Origin: an uncultured Bacilli bacterium | GTDB taxonomy: Bacteria > Bacillota_I > Bacilli_A > RF39 > UBA660 | NCBI GenBank assembly: GCA_934095865.1 | Contig: CAKOKU010000018.1 | Span: forward strand, 1 to 15,301 | Direction: 5' to 3' | DNA: 15,301 nucleotides | Part shown: piece after piece, positions 7,474 to 13,796 of the stretch | Numbering within the stretch: position 1 is the stretch's first letter | How the letters are laid out: each line of letters starts with the position of its first letter | The notes under the pieces: generated by a model | The model's database searches: none | Told to the model about the DNA's origin: nothing | What the model saw: only the letters and a program-made list of their open reading frames with translations | Made by a program: the position numbers and the translations under genes

Positions 7474-7499
7474 AAAAAGAAGTCTAATTTAGACTTCTT
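7474..7499 (-). terminator. Rho-independent terminator of rpsU-yqeY
   Basis: Perfect 10-bp stem (77-86 with 90-99 of the 7400s) and a 3-nt loop, followed by a T-run on the minus strand. It overlaps the yqeY stop codon and separates the S21 operon from the sporulation and maturation genes downstream. Confidence 0.85.
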
Positions 7500-7938
7500 A
7501 ACTAAGTTTTGCCCTAATAAGTTGGCTTACCAAACTCATATCAGCGACTTTTCCTAATTTACTGCTAGCCGATTTCATTATAGCTCCCATATCCTTCATA
7601 GTTGGATTTGGAAAATCTTTTAATAATTCATCTACTGCTGTTGCAATTTCTTCAGAAGATAATTGTTTAGGAAGATAACTTTCTAATATAGCAATTTCAT
7701 TTTTTAAATCATTTACTGTATCTTCACGACCATATTTTTCATATTCGCTAATGCTATCATTTCTTTGCTTTATTTGCTTTTTGATAATCATTATAATATC
7801 GTCGTCAGTTAATTCTTTTTTGCCACTGGTTTTTTCAAGTAGTACGGCACTCTTTAACATTCTTAAAACAGTTGCCTTAAACTTATCAGAATTCTTCATT
7901 GCCACAAGGATGTCACTTTGAATTTGTTTTTCTAACAT
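7498..7938 (-). CDS. yqeY: GatB/YqeY domain protein
   Basis: A 146-residue helical protein related to the C-terminal tail domain of GatB, the tRNA-binding part of the Glu/Asp-tRNA amidotransferase. Free-standing YqeY proteins are widespread and usually follow rpsU; their precise role is unsettled. Typical segments are LEKQIQSDILVAMKN at the start, LRMLKSAV, and ILESYLPKQLS near residue 85, ending with MGAIMKSASSKLGKVADMS. The ATG at 7938 is preferred to an in-frame TTG at 7944, with AGGAG nine bases before it. It lies 12 nt after rpsU, so the two are one operon ending at the terminator that overlaps this gene's stop. Confidence 0.93.
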   Translation of the reverse strand: MLEKQIQSDILVAMKNSDKFKATVLRMLKSAVLLEKTSGKKELTDDDIIMIIKKQIKQRNDSISEYEKYGREDTVNDLKNEIAILESYLPKQLSSEEIATAVDELLKDFPNPTMKDMGAIMKSASSKLGKVADMSLVSQLIRAKLS

Positions 7939-7950
7939 AATCAAATACTC

Positions 7951-8136
7951 CTATCCTCTACGATGCTTTTTAGCATTACGAATCATTTCTTTTTTAGCTT
8001 CTCTTCTTCTTACGCCTGGTTTTTCATAATGCTTTTTCTTCTTTAATTCTGAAGGGACACCACTTTTAGCAACTTGAACTTTTAGCTTTTTAATAGCTCC
8101 GTCAAGATTACCATCTTTTACCACTACTTTTGTCAT
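7951..8136 (-). CDS. rpsU: 30S ribosomal protein S21
   Basis: S21 is a small basic protein of the 30S platform near the 3' end of 16S rRNA. The mature form has about 61 residues with the family core LDGAIKKLKVQVAKSGV, then EKPGVRRREAKKE and a basic tail. Start choice: two adjacent ATGs (8139 and 8136) follow a very strong GGGAGGG; the second gives better spacing. A TTG at 8154 is in frame but lies before the ribosome binding site. A strong promoter is visible upstream. Confidence 0.95.
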   Translation of the reverse strand: MTKVVVKDGNLDGAIKKLKVQVAKSGVPSELKKKKHYEKPGVRRREAKKEMIRNAKKHRRG

Positions 8137-8165
8137 CATTATCCCTCCCTTCAATCAACAAGCCA

Positions 8166-8195
8166 ATTATACCACAGAAATCTGCGATTTTTCAA
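8166..8195 (-). promoter_or_regulatory. Strong sigma-A promoter for rpsU-yqeY
   Basis: On the minus strand TTGAAA (8190-8195) and a perfect TATAAT (8166-8171) are 18 nt apart. The -10 is preceded by TGG, giving the extended TGn motif. Confidence 0.8.
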
Positions 8196-8233
8196 CTAGT
8201 TTTTTTGTTCTTTCAGGAAAGTTCATTAATTTA

Positions 8234-9043
8234 CTAAACATTCTTTTGAAGTAAATCAACATTATAAGAGTATGCCCCTTCGAAATAAGGCAAATAAGTG
8301 CTAGATTCAATATTTAAAAATCCATTTGAAATAGCTGTTTTCCTGTCATCAGAGCTACCTATTCTATTTACTATGCTTGTAACATCGGTCAGTAAAATAT
8401 TATCAAAGCGAGCTACTAGACTGTCTGAGTTAGTATTATCATAGTGAGCATTAAAATATTTTATACCAAATTCACAGGAACCGCTGCGATTAGAATAAGC
8501 TATAAACCCTCTTTTTTCGGCATTAATGAAGCCACCAGCTATCCAAGTACTGTTTTTATTATTGTAATTATTAATGTCGATGCCAATTTGAAAACTATTT
8601 CGACTAGTATCATTGCCATTCATTATTAAATCGTAAGAAAAATAATAATAATGCCCATTTTGACAAGTAAAGTTTTGCTTCAAATAAATATAATCATTGC
8701 CACCTTGTCCTGAAGAAGAGCCTCTAAATTCTAATGATTTTGAACCATTGGTACTAGTTGAAACAATGCTGGTACTAAGTGAACCATAAGCACCGTTTCG
8801 GATCGAATTCCAATTATTCGTGCCACTTTCAAAATCACTATTTATTAAAAGACTATTTAAGGTAATATATTTGTTATCTATTTTACTATTAAGGGCACTA
8901 ATAATATTTTTGTTATAATTATCTAAAGAAGTACGGTAGTAAGTATAGTTATTTAAAATTAGGGCTACTAAACCTGCAAATAAAATTAAAAACGAGTAAA
9001 TCAAAGATGTAGCAATAAAACCGCGACTATTGGTATTGTTCAT
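8234..9043 (-). CDS. Pseudopilin-like surface protein with possible carbohydrate-binding domain
   Basis: A 269-residue protein with a prepilin-like N-terminus: a short polar leader ending in RG, then FIATSLIYSFLILFAGLVAL and more hydrophobic residues. A prepilin peptidase would cut between Gly8 and Phe9. The Glu usually found at mature position 5 is replaced by Ser, so it would be a minor or divergent pilin, or simply a membrane-anchored protein. After the helix, LINSDFESGTNNWNS (about 66-80) resembles the opening of jelly-roll carbohydrate-binding modules, followed by a Gly/Ser/Asn-rich beta region to about 215. Only two cysteines are seen. GAGGTG precedes the ATG. No partner pilus genes are nearby. 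Family placement is tentative; membrane anchoring is well supported. Confidence 0.6.
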   Translation of the reverse strand: MNNTNSRGFIATSLIYSFLILFAGLVALILNNYTYYRTSLDNYNKNIISALNSKIDNKYITLNSLLINSDFESGTNNWNSIRNGAYGSLSTSIVSTSTNGSKSLEFRGSSSGQGGNDYIYLKQNFTCQNGHYYYFSYDLIMNGNDTSRNSFQIGIDINNYNNKNSTWIAGGFINAEKRGFIAYSNRSGSCEFGIKYFNAHYDNTNSDSLVARFDNILLTDVTSIVNRIGSSDDRKTAISNGFLNIESSTYLPYFEGAYSYNVDLLQKNV

Positions 9044-9277
9044 ACTTCACCTCTAGTATAGAGTATACCATACCTTTAATTTTTTTAAAATCATTATATA
9101 TAATTTAGTTGCTGGATATTTTAAATATTATAAAAACTAATATTGAATAAATATAGAATTTTCTTTACTAAATTTCTAATAAAATTCATTGCTATTTTTT
9201 CCTTTCTTTTGATATTTTCTAAAGCATTATTCTTGTTATATGTAAAATGGCCATGAACCATCTAAAATATCTAAACA
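9044..9277. other. Intergenic region after the bacteriocin peptides
   Basis: This 234-nt AT-rich stretch has no gene above 50 codons and no clean terminator. It contains two very short minus-strand ORFs. One of 22 residues (9121-9189) is preceded by AAAGGA; the other of 19 residues (9219-9278) starts in a TAATG overlap with the second bacteriocin gene. A TATACT at about 9060-9070 on the minus strand could serve the pseudopilin-like gene, without a convincing -35. Confidence 0.4.
9121..9189 (-). CDS. Possible 22-residue cationic peptide
   Basis: The ORF encodes MNFIRNLVKKILYLFNISFY plus two residues. An AAAGGA ribosome binding site resembling that of the first bacteriocin gene lies about 10 nt upstream. 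The peptide is hydrophobic and basic and could form an amphipathic helix, reminiscent of leaderless or phenol-soluble-modulin-like peptides. It has no double-glycine leader. An in-frame ATG at 9261 extends it to 46 residues but lacks a ribosome binding site. An ORF this short can arise by chance in AT-rich DNA, so this is a candidate only. Confidence 0.25.
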   Translation of the reverse strand: MNFIRNLVKKILYLFNISFYNI

Positions 9278-9442
9278 TTAGTTACACACCTTTCTACTAA
9301 AAATCATTCTTACCGATGTTCCAAGAGTACGTCCTAACTCACTAATAGTGCTGATAGTTCTAGCAACAGCATTAAAGAGCGTTGAATTCCAAAATGATGT
9401 GGCACCACCACAAATCTGTTTTAATTCTTCATTTGATAACAT
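9278..9442 (-). CDS. Double-glycine-leader bacteriocin peptide, second of pair
   Basis: A 54-residue precursor. The 13-residue leader MLSNEELKQICGG matches the LSxxELxxIxGG class II bacteriocin leader, so cleavage by the C39 peptidase should follow Gly13. The predicted mature peptide has 41 residues, is cationic, has a GxxxG motif (GRTLG, mature 24-28) and one Cys near its C-terminus. The ATG at 9442 is chosen over 9463 because AGGTGATATA sits just before it and the leader then has the standard length. It begins 8 nt after the first peptide's stop. Two adjacent small precursors, each with GxxxG, fit a two-peptide class IIb bacteriocin; antimicrobial activity is inferred, and a signalling role is possible. 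Confidence 0.8.
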   Translation of the reverse strand: MLSNEELKQICGGATSFWNSTLFNAVARTISTISELGRTLGTSVRMIFSRKVCN

Positions 9443-9450
9443 TATATCAC

Positions 9451-9600
9451 CTACTTTCTGCATGGTAGTGGTCTTAAGATGCCATCAAGAAAACCAATGG
9501 CAAAAGTTACAAGACCTACCACGAATGATACGGCTCCTACTGACCAGGTGCCAAGGCCACCGCCTGTTATTGTTTTTAATTCATTATCTGTTATTTTCAT
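9451..9600 (-). CDS. Double-glycine-leader bacteriocin peptide, first of pair
   Basis: A 49-residue precursor. The 14-residue leader MKITDNELKTITGG is followed by a 35-residue mature peptide that is Gly-rich and hydrophobic (GLGTWSVGAVSFVVGLVTFA, then the GxxxG motif GFLDG at 22-26) and ends in a basic LPCRK. One Cys lies near the C-terminus, as in its partner. The ATG at 9600 is chosen because AAAGGAAAAGTAT precedes it and the leader then has normal length. The gene overlaps the end of the transporter gene by 17 nt in another frame, so it is translationally linked to its own exporter. GxxxG motifs in two-peptide bacteriocins mediate helix pairing in the target membrane. Confidence 0.82.
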   Translation of the reverse strand: MKITDNELKTITGGGLGTWSVGAVSFVVGLVTFAIGFLDGILRPLPCRK

Positions 9601-11653
9601 ATACTTTTCCTTTCTTTTTGGAACAAACTGACATATTAATTGAATAATCAAAATATTTGGCAAGATCTTTATGCGAGGAATAAATTATAGTCGTATCTTG
9701 ATAATTATTCAAAATATTTTTAACAATTCTAATCTCTGTTGGCAAATCTACCTGACTTAAAGCTTCATCTAATAATAAAATCTTGGATTTTTTTAATAAA
9801 GATTGTGCTAAGATAAGTCGTTGTTGTTCCCCACCAGAAAAGTTAGAAGCCTGCTCTAAAATCATTGTATTTAAACCTAATGGTAATTTGTTAATTAATG
9901 ATTCTAGACAAGTTATTTTTAAGACTTGTTTAATTCCTTCATCAGAATAGGAACAATTTAATGTTAAATTTTCTAAAATTGTTCCTAGAAATAAGGCTTG
10001 TTTTTGACTAACAAAAGTTATTGATGTTCTTAAGTCCTTCACATTATATTCACATATATTTTTATTATCTAAATAGATATGTCCACTGCTTGGTGTATAA
10101 ATAGCATAAAGAAGCTTCATTAAAGTAGATTTACCAGTTCCACTAGCGCCACTTAAGAAGATTTTGCTCTTAGATTTAATTATTTGATTTAGATTTTTTA
10201 TAACATATTCATCATTGTTATAAGTAAAACTTACATTATCTAAGACAATATCTCCCTTTTCTATGATTGTTTTAGATTTTTCTTTCCGTTCTTCTTGCAA
10301 ATCTAGAAAATCACTTATTTTTAAGTAGCTTTGTTTAGCATAAAAATATTTAACTAGAAAGCCTGATAATCCCTCTAAATAACTAAATAAATAATTGACG
10401 ACGGTAATATATGTGAAAAGACTTGCTAATATCAATTCTCCTTTATTTATGAGGATTAGGCCAAAGCTAATTGTTAGAAATAGACCTAATTCTAAGATTA
10501 AATTATTTAGTGATTCTTGCTTTAATCTATTTTTATAATACCGCAGTTTTTCTTTAGTTAAATCACTTTGCTTGCCTTCAATTTTTTGAGTAAAGAAAAC
10601 AGTATTGTTAAGATTTTTAATAGTTTCATAATTATTAATTACTTCAACCAACGTATTTTCATACCTTGTATCTGCTTGAATTAAATAATTAATTTTATTA
10701 GTATTCTTACTATTTGTTAAGTAAATAATCGCTAGGTATAAAATTGTAAAAATCATTAATAAAATTGTTAATTTCCAATTAATAAGAAATAACGCCATTA
10801 AGCAAGAAAATATTATCAGTCCCGTATTAGTTATATTTATAAACAATTCATTAAAAATAGAACTAATATTTTCTAACTCCTCTATTCTTTTTAATATGTC
10901 ACCAGTTGTTCGATTTGATAATGTTTGAATTGGGAGATGTAATATATGATTAATAAAATAAATATTTAACTCATTAGTATTTTTTTGCGCAAGACCAACC
11001 GTTTTTACAGAAAAATAATAATTTATAATGACTTTAAGAATGACTAAATTTAAAAATATTAAAAGTGATAAAAGAATGATTGAAAAACTCTTAGAAAGGA
11101 TTAATTGTAAATAAAAGCTACTTATGATAGATATTATATTTAGACATATTCCTAAGCTTAAAATTACGCCAATGGTTTTAAAATTCTTCTTAAAAATATT
11201 AAACAGGAGTATCTTTAATGTCATTGATTTACTATATTGAGGTATTTTGGCTAAAGGATAACAGATTATTGCTACTTTTGACCAAATATCTAATAATTCT
11301 TTTGAGGATAATTTTTCTATTCCTGATGCTGGATTCATAACAACATATGAATTATTGCTGCTTTTTAATAAGACAACGTAATGATTATAACCACTTTGAT
11401 ATTGTAAATGCAGTATGCATGGTAAATGAAGACTTTCTAATTCTTTTAAAGTTAGCTTAGTCCCATACGAGTTAAAACCGTATTTTTTTAAAGTTTCTAC
11501 CATGTCATAAGCGGTTATCCCCTCTTTTTTCATGTTAGCATCTAATTTTATTTGTTCCATTGAAACGTAACCCTTGTAATAATTTAATATTGTTTCTATA
11601 CAAGCGGCGCCGCAATCATTACTATCTTGCTGAATATTTATTAAATTCTTCAT
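9584..11653 (-). CDS. Peptidase-containing ABC exporter for bacteriocin (C39)
   Basis: A 689-residue transporter that removes double-glycine leaders and exports the mature peptides. The N-terminal C39 peptidase spans about 1-135: QQDSNDCGAAC gives Gln8/9 and the catalytic Cys14, and His91 lies in YNHYVVL. The third catalytic position, usually Asp in a DP motif, is Asn107 in VVMNPASG. The membrane domain covers about 150-430. The nucleotide-binding domain has Walker A GASGTGKST (502-510), Q-loop Gln550, signature FSGGEQQR (605-612), Walker B ILLLDEA (625-631) and H-loop His661, all intact. AGGAGGTG precedes the ATG. It is the first gene of the locus and overlaps the first peptide gene, so the peptides are its probable substrates. 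Confidence 0.93.
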   Translation of the reverse strand: MKNLINIQQDSNDCGAACIETILNYYKGYVSMEQIKLDANMKKEGITAYDMVETLKKYGFNSYGTKLTLKELESLHLPCILHLQYQSGYNHYVVLLKSSNNSYVVMNPASGIEKLSSKELLDIWSKVAIICYPLAKIPQYSKSMTLKILLFNIFKKNFKTIGVILSLGICLNIISIISSFYLQLILSKSFSIILLSLLIFLNLVILKVIINYYFSVKTVGLAQKNTNELNIYFINHILHLPIQTLSNRTTGDILKRIEELENISSIFNELFINITNTGLIIFSCLMALFLINWKLTILLMIFTILYLAIIYLTNSKNTNKINYLIQADTRYENTLVEVINNYETIKNLNNTVFFTQKIEGKQSDLTKEKLRYYKNRLKQESLNNLILELGLFLTISFGLILINKGELILASLFTYITVVNYLFSYLEGLSGFLVKYFYAKQSYLKISDFLDLQEERKEKSKTIIEKGDIVLDNVSFTYNNDEYVIKNLNQIIKSKSKIFLSGASGTGKSTLMKLLYAIYTPSSGHIYLDNKNICEYNVKDLRTSITFVSQKQALFLGTILENLTLNCSYSDEGIKQVLKITCLESLINKLPLGLNTMILEQASNFSGGEQQRLILAQSLLKKSKILLLDEALSQVDLPTEIRIVKNILNNYQDTTIIYSSHKDLAKYFDYSINMSVCSKKKGKVYENNR

Positions 11654-11815
11654 TATTTCACCTCCTAATATACATATTGGGAAAAAGTTGGCGATTTCCT
11701 TTTAAAATTTAATAATTTTTTATTTTTTAGCTATTTTATTTACTTTTTGTAACAAATTAAAAAGTAGAACAAAGTTTTGCTAATATTTTTAACATTTCTT
11801 TATTCTACTTACTTT
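11654..11815. other. Region upstream of the bacteriocin locus
   Basis: This 162-nt AT-rich interval separates the CmpB-like gene from the exporter. It holds the terminator at 11757-11810 and presumably the bacteriocin promoter. I see no convincing -35/-10 pair. A small inverted repeat GGAAA/TTTCC lies around 11680-11700. No direct repeats of the kind bound by quorum-sensing LytTR regulators are evident. Confidence 0.4.
11757..11810 (-). terminator. Terminator after the CmpB-like gene
   Basis: In minus-strand RNA the arm at 11798-11810 pairs with 11762-11774 over 13 bp (one G-U) around a 23-nt loop, followed by TTTTT. It isolates the upstream two-gene operon from the bacteriocin locus. Confidence 0.65.
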
Positions 11816-12601
11816 TTATTTTTTCACTTTTTTTAAGGCTTTTTTATGTTTTTTAGATTTAGTCTTTAATTTTTTACTATTAATTTTTGCTGTATGACTT
11901 TTTTCTTTTACTTTAGTAATAAATTCTTGTTCCTTAATTGAATCTTTCTCAATGTTAGGAAATGCTTTAAATAAACGATTGCGAACAAACTTTAATCGTG
12001 ATATTTCTTCTTGATACTTTTTTTCGATTAAAACTGGTATCATCTTTAATTTTTCACTTTTTAATTCTTCTGCTATGATGATACGATGACGTAAGTTATA
12101 GGCAATAATGCAAGAAAAAAGCATATCAAAAATGAATATTATTAAAATAATTGTACCAGCAATTATAATAACATTTGAACTTAAAGACTCATAAATTTTC
12201 AATAAAAAAGGATTTAAAATTTTAATTATTAAACAAGTGCCAAGACCAAAGTATAAGGAATTTTTAAGACAAATACGACCGTTTATATTATCTTTTCTTT
12301 TAGAATAATCCCACCAACGATTATGAAATATTTTTTCTAAAATATAACTAGTATAGTATTCTACGGCACTGGTAATTAAAGCCCCCATTAGAAAAAGGAC
12401 AATTAGGTCATTACTATATTTAGTTAAAATGGCGGTTATTAAAACGCTTCCGGCACCATAAATTGGACAAATAGGTCCAAAAAGAAAGCCACGATTAACT
12501 AATTTCTTGTAGCCAATACTACAATGCACAACTTCAAGAATATACCCCAAAAAACTAGTTACAATGAAATATAAAAAAATTTTCATGAGCTGGATGTACA
12601 T
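11816..12601 (-). CDS. CmpB-like putative ABC transporter type IV membrane protein
   Basis: A 261-residue membrane protein of the family annotated as putative ABC transporter permease, CmpB type. The diagnostic block is NRGFLFGPICPIYGAGSVL (about 36-54), followed by WWDYS and NINGRICLKNSLYFGLG (about 96-122). About five hydrophobic segments fill residues 5-170. A basic, Lys-rich cytoplasmic tail occupies 175-261. No ATPase partner is adjacent, and the family's transport role is not proven. CGGAGA precedes the ATG, and the gene starts 2 nt after the upstream stop, so translation is coupled. Its position just before the bacteriocin genes makes a role in self-protection conceivable, but a good terminator separates them. 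Confidence 0.8.
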   Translation of the reverse strand: MYIQLMKIFLYFIVTSFLGYILEVVHCSIGYKKLVNRGFLFGPICPIYGAGSVLITAILTKYSNDLIVLFLMGALITSAVEYYTSYILEKIFHNRWWDYSKRKDNINGRICLKNSLYFGLGTCLIIKILNPFLLKIYESLSSNVIIIAGTIILIIFIFDMLFSCIIAYNLRHRIIIAEELKSEKLKMIPVLIEKKYQEEISRLKFVRNRLFKAFPNIEKDSIKEQEFITKVKEKSHTAKINSKKLKTKSKKHKKALKKVKK

Positions 12602-12603
12602 TA

Positions 12604-13050
12604 TTATTCTCCGTATCTTTGAACTTTACATTTAGTGCTATCATTAGGTGAAAATAAACAATCAAAACAACTTTTATAGTCACTTTTAGTACCATTTTCG
12701 TAATCTGAACCAATTACTGAATTAAATAAGCCATTAATAACAGTTGGGGCAATAAATATTAAGATGGCAGCAATGCTTCGCTTTGCAAAAGTTCCTAGTG
12801 ATTTACGTAAGGCGTCCTCTTTGCCATCAATAACGGCTTTAGATACATCAATCGTACCATAAATGATAAGAACGATGGGAATAATAATTTTAACCGCAAA
12901 AATAGCATAGCCAACTATTTTAAAAGCTAATTTAATACCATTTGAATCGCAAAAATTAAGACTACTTACATCTTCAGCTAAAACAGTCCCACCAAAAAGG
13001 CGACTCAAACAGCAAAAAACAAATAGTATATTTAATAATCTTTTTTTCAT
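12604..13050 (-). CDS. Secreted or membrane protein with two TM helices, TrbC/VirB2-like topology
   Basis: A 148-residue protein I cannot assign firmly. It has a cleavable-looking signal peptide (basic MKKR, hydrophobic core, VLA before residue 26) and two later hydrophobic helices at about 43-64 and 91-112. The Lys-containing segment between them, VSKAVIDGKEDALRKSLGTF, and the signal-plus-two-helices layout resemble TrbC/VirB2 pilin-type proteins, but sequence similarity cannot be judged here. Four Cys lie outside the helices (34, 128, 131, 141), three of them in the C-terminal tail. GAGGAATAAAA precedes the ATG. It is the first gene of an operon with the CmpB-like gene. Confidence 0.65.
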   Translation of the reverse strand: MKKRLLNILFVFCCLSRLFGGTVLAEDVSSLNFCDSNGIKLAFKIVGYAIFAVKIIIPIVLIIYGTIDVSKAVIDGKEDALRKSLGTFAKRSIAAILIFIAPTVINGLFNSVIGSDYENGTKSDYKSCFDCLFSPNDSTKCKVQRYGE

Positions 13051-13076
13051 TTTTATTCCTCATCTCTACTTAGATT

Positions 13077-13085
13077 AGTATAACA
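13077..13085 (-). promoter_or_regulatory. Extended -10 promoter for the two-gene membrane operon
   Basis: On the minus strand TGTTATACT gives an extended -10 (TGn plus TATACT), about 26 nt upstream of the ATG at 13050. No good -35 is present at 17 nt. Confidence 0.45.
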
Positions 13086-13125
13086 TAAAAAGAATTGAAG
13101 GGAAAGTCTTAAATTAGTCTAGTAA

Positions 13126-13157
13126 AAAGCAAAGTGTTTTCCTAAACGCAGTGCTTT
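13126..13157 (+). other. Unexplained hairpin upstream of spoIIIAH
   Basis: The plus-strand sequence can fold as a 6-bp outer stem (AAAGCA/TGCTTT), a 2x2 internal loop, a 6-bp inner stem (GTGTTT/AAACGC with a G-U) and a UCCU loop. The plus strand folds better than the minus. No U-run follows. It lies 90 nt before the spoIIIAH start in a 164-nt divergent intergenic region. Confidence 0.3.
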
Positions 13158-13246
13158 AAAACCTAAAATCATTATGGTAAAGCTCATCTTAATTCATCAT
13201 AAACTAAGTAACAAAATCATAAAATGAAGAAAGAAAGAGGAATTTT

Positions 13247-13741
13247 ATGAACAAACAAAATTTATGGTTTATTACCCTATTTAGTATTATTTTAGTATTA
13301 AGTATTTATTATATTAGTATGCCTGGTAATATTTTAGAAGAATATGCGCCAACAGAAACCACAAACGGTGAGGCTGCTGTTAATGCGACGGTTAATAAAG
13401 AAACTTCCTTAGTGGCACTAAGAGTGGCTGCTGACGAGGAGTTACTAGCTAATATGACAAATTTACAAAATACAATTATTGATAAAGAAAAAACAGTGGC
13501 AGAAAAAAATAGTGCATATGAGGAGCTTTTAGCTTTAAATGAAACAAAAGGTTTAGAGGAAACAATTGAGGCCATGTTAAAAGAAAAATTTTCTTATGAT
13601 TCGTTTGTTAAAATAAATAAGGATCAAGTTAATGTTGTAATTTCTAGTACAACACATGATAAAATTATTGCTAATAATGTAATTAAAGAAGTCCAAAATA
13701 TGTTTGATACAAAAAAGTACATTACTATAAAATTTCAATAA
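13247..13741 (+). CDS. spoIIIAH: Stage III sporulation protein SpoIIIAH
   Basis: SpoIIIAH sits in the mother-cell membrane facing the forespore and pairs with SpoIIQ to form the channel or zipper needed during engulfment. The 164 residues follow the family layout: KQNLWFITLFSIILVLSIYYI (about residues 3-23) as a single N-terminal transmembrane helix, a low-complexity linker, then the ring-forming domain. Helical ERxxxL-type segments and NVVISSTTHDKIIANNVIKE near 128-147 resemble the Bacillus C-terminal domain. It is shorter than B. subtilis SpoIIIAH (218 aa), mainly in the linker. AGAGGA lies 6 nt before the ATG. It normally closes the eight-gene spoIIIA operon; here it is alone, just upstream of gerE. 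CATAAACT (13198) and CATAAAAT (13218) resemble sigma-E -10 elements but lack -35 partners. Confidence 0.88.
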   Translation: MNKQNLWFITLFSIILVLSIYYISMPGNILEEYAPTETTNGEAAVNATVNKETSLVALRVAADEELLANMTNLQNTIIDKEKTVAEKNSAYEELLALNETKGLEETIEAMLKEKFSYDSFVKINKDQVNVVISSTTHDKIIANNVIKEVQNMFDTKKYITIKFQ

Positions 13742-13764
13742 ATGGTAACTAAATATTAATAATT

Positions 13765-13796
13765 CATACAATATTATAGAAAGTTGGTATTGTATG
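13765..13796 (+). promoter_or_regulatory. Sporulation-sigma -10-like motif and inverted repeat at the gerE start
   Basis: CATACAATA (13765-13773) fits both the sigma-E -10 (CATACAnT) and the sigma-K -10 (CATAnnnTA) of Bacillus; gerE is a sigma-K gene there. An AC at 13748-13749 could be the sigma-K -35 core, but the spacing is about two bases short. The same nine bases recur inverted as TATTGTATG (13788-13796), whose last three bases are the gerE start codon. Confidence 0.5.

Noticed and set aside
9121..9261. 46-residue version of the micro-ORF starting at 9261
   Set aside because: No ribosome binding site precedes that ATG, and the extra N-terminal part is polar with no recognisable leader; the 22-residue start is better supported.
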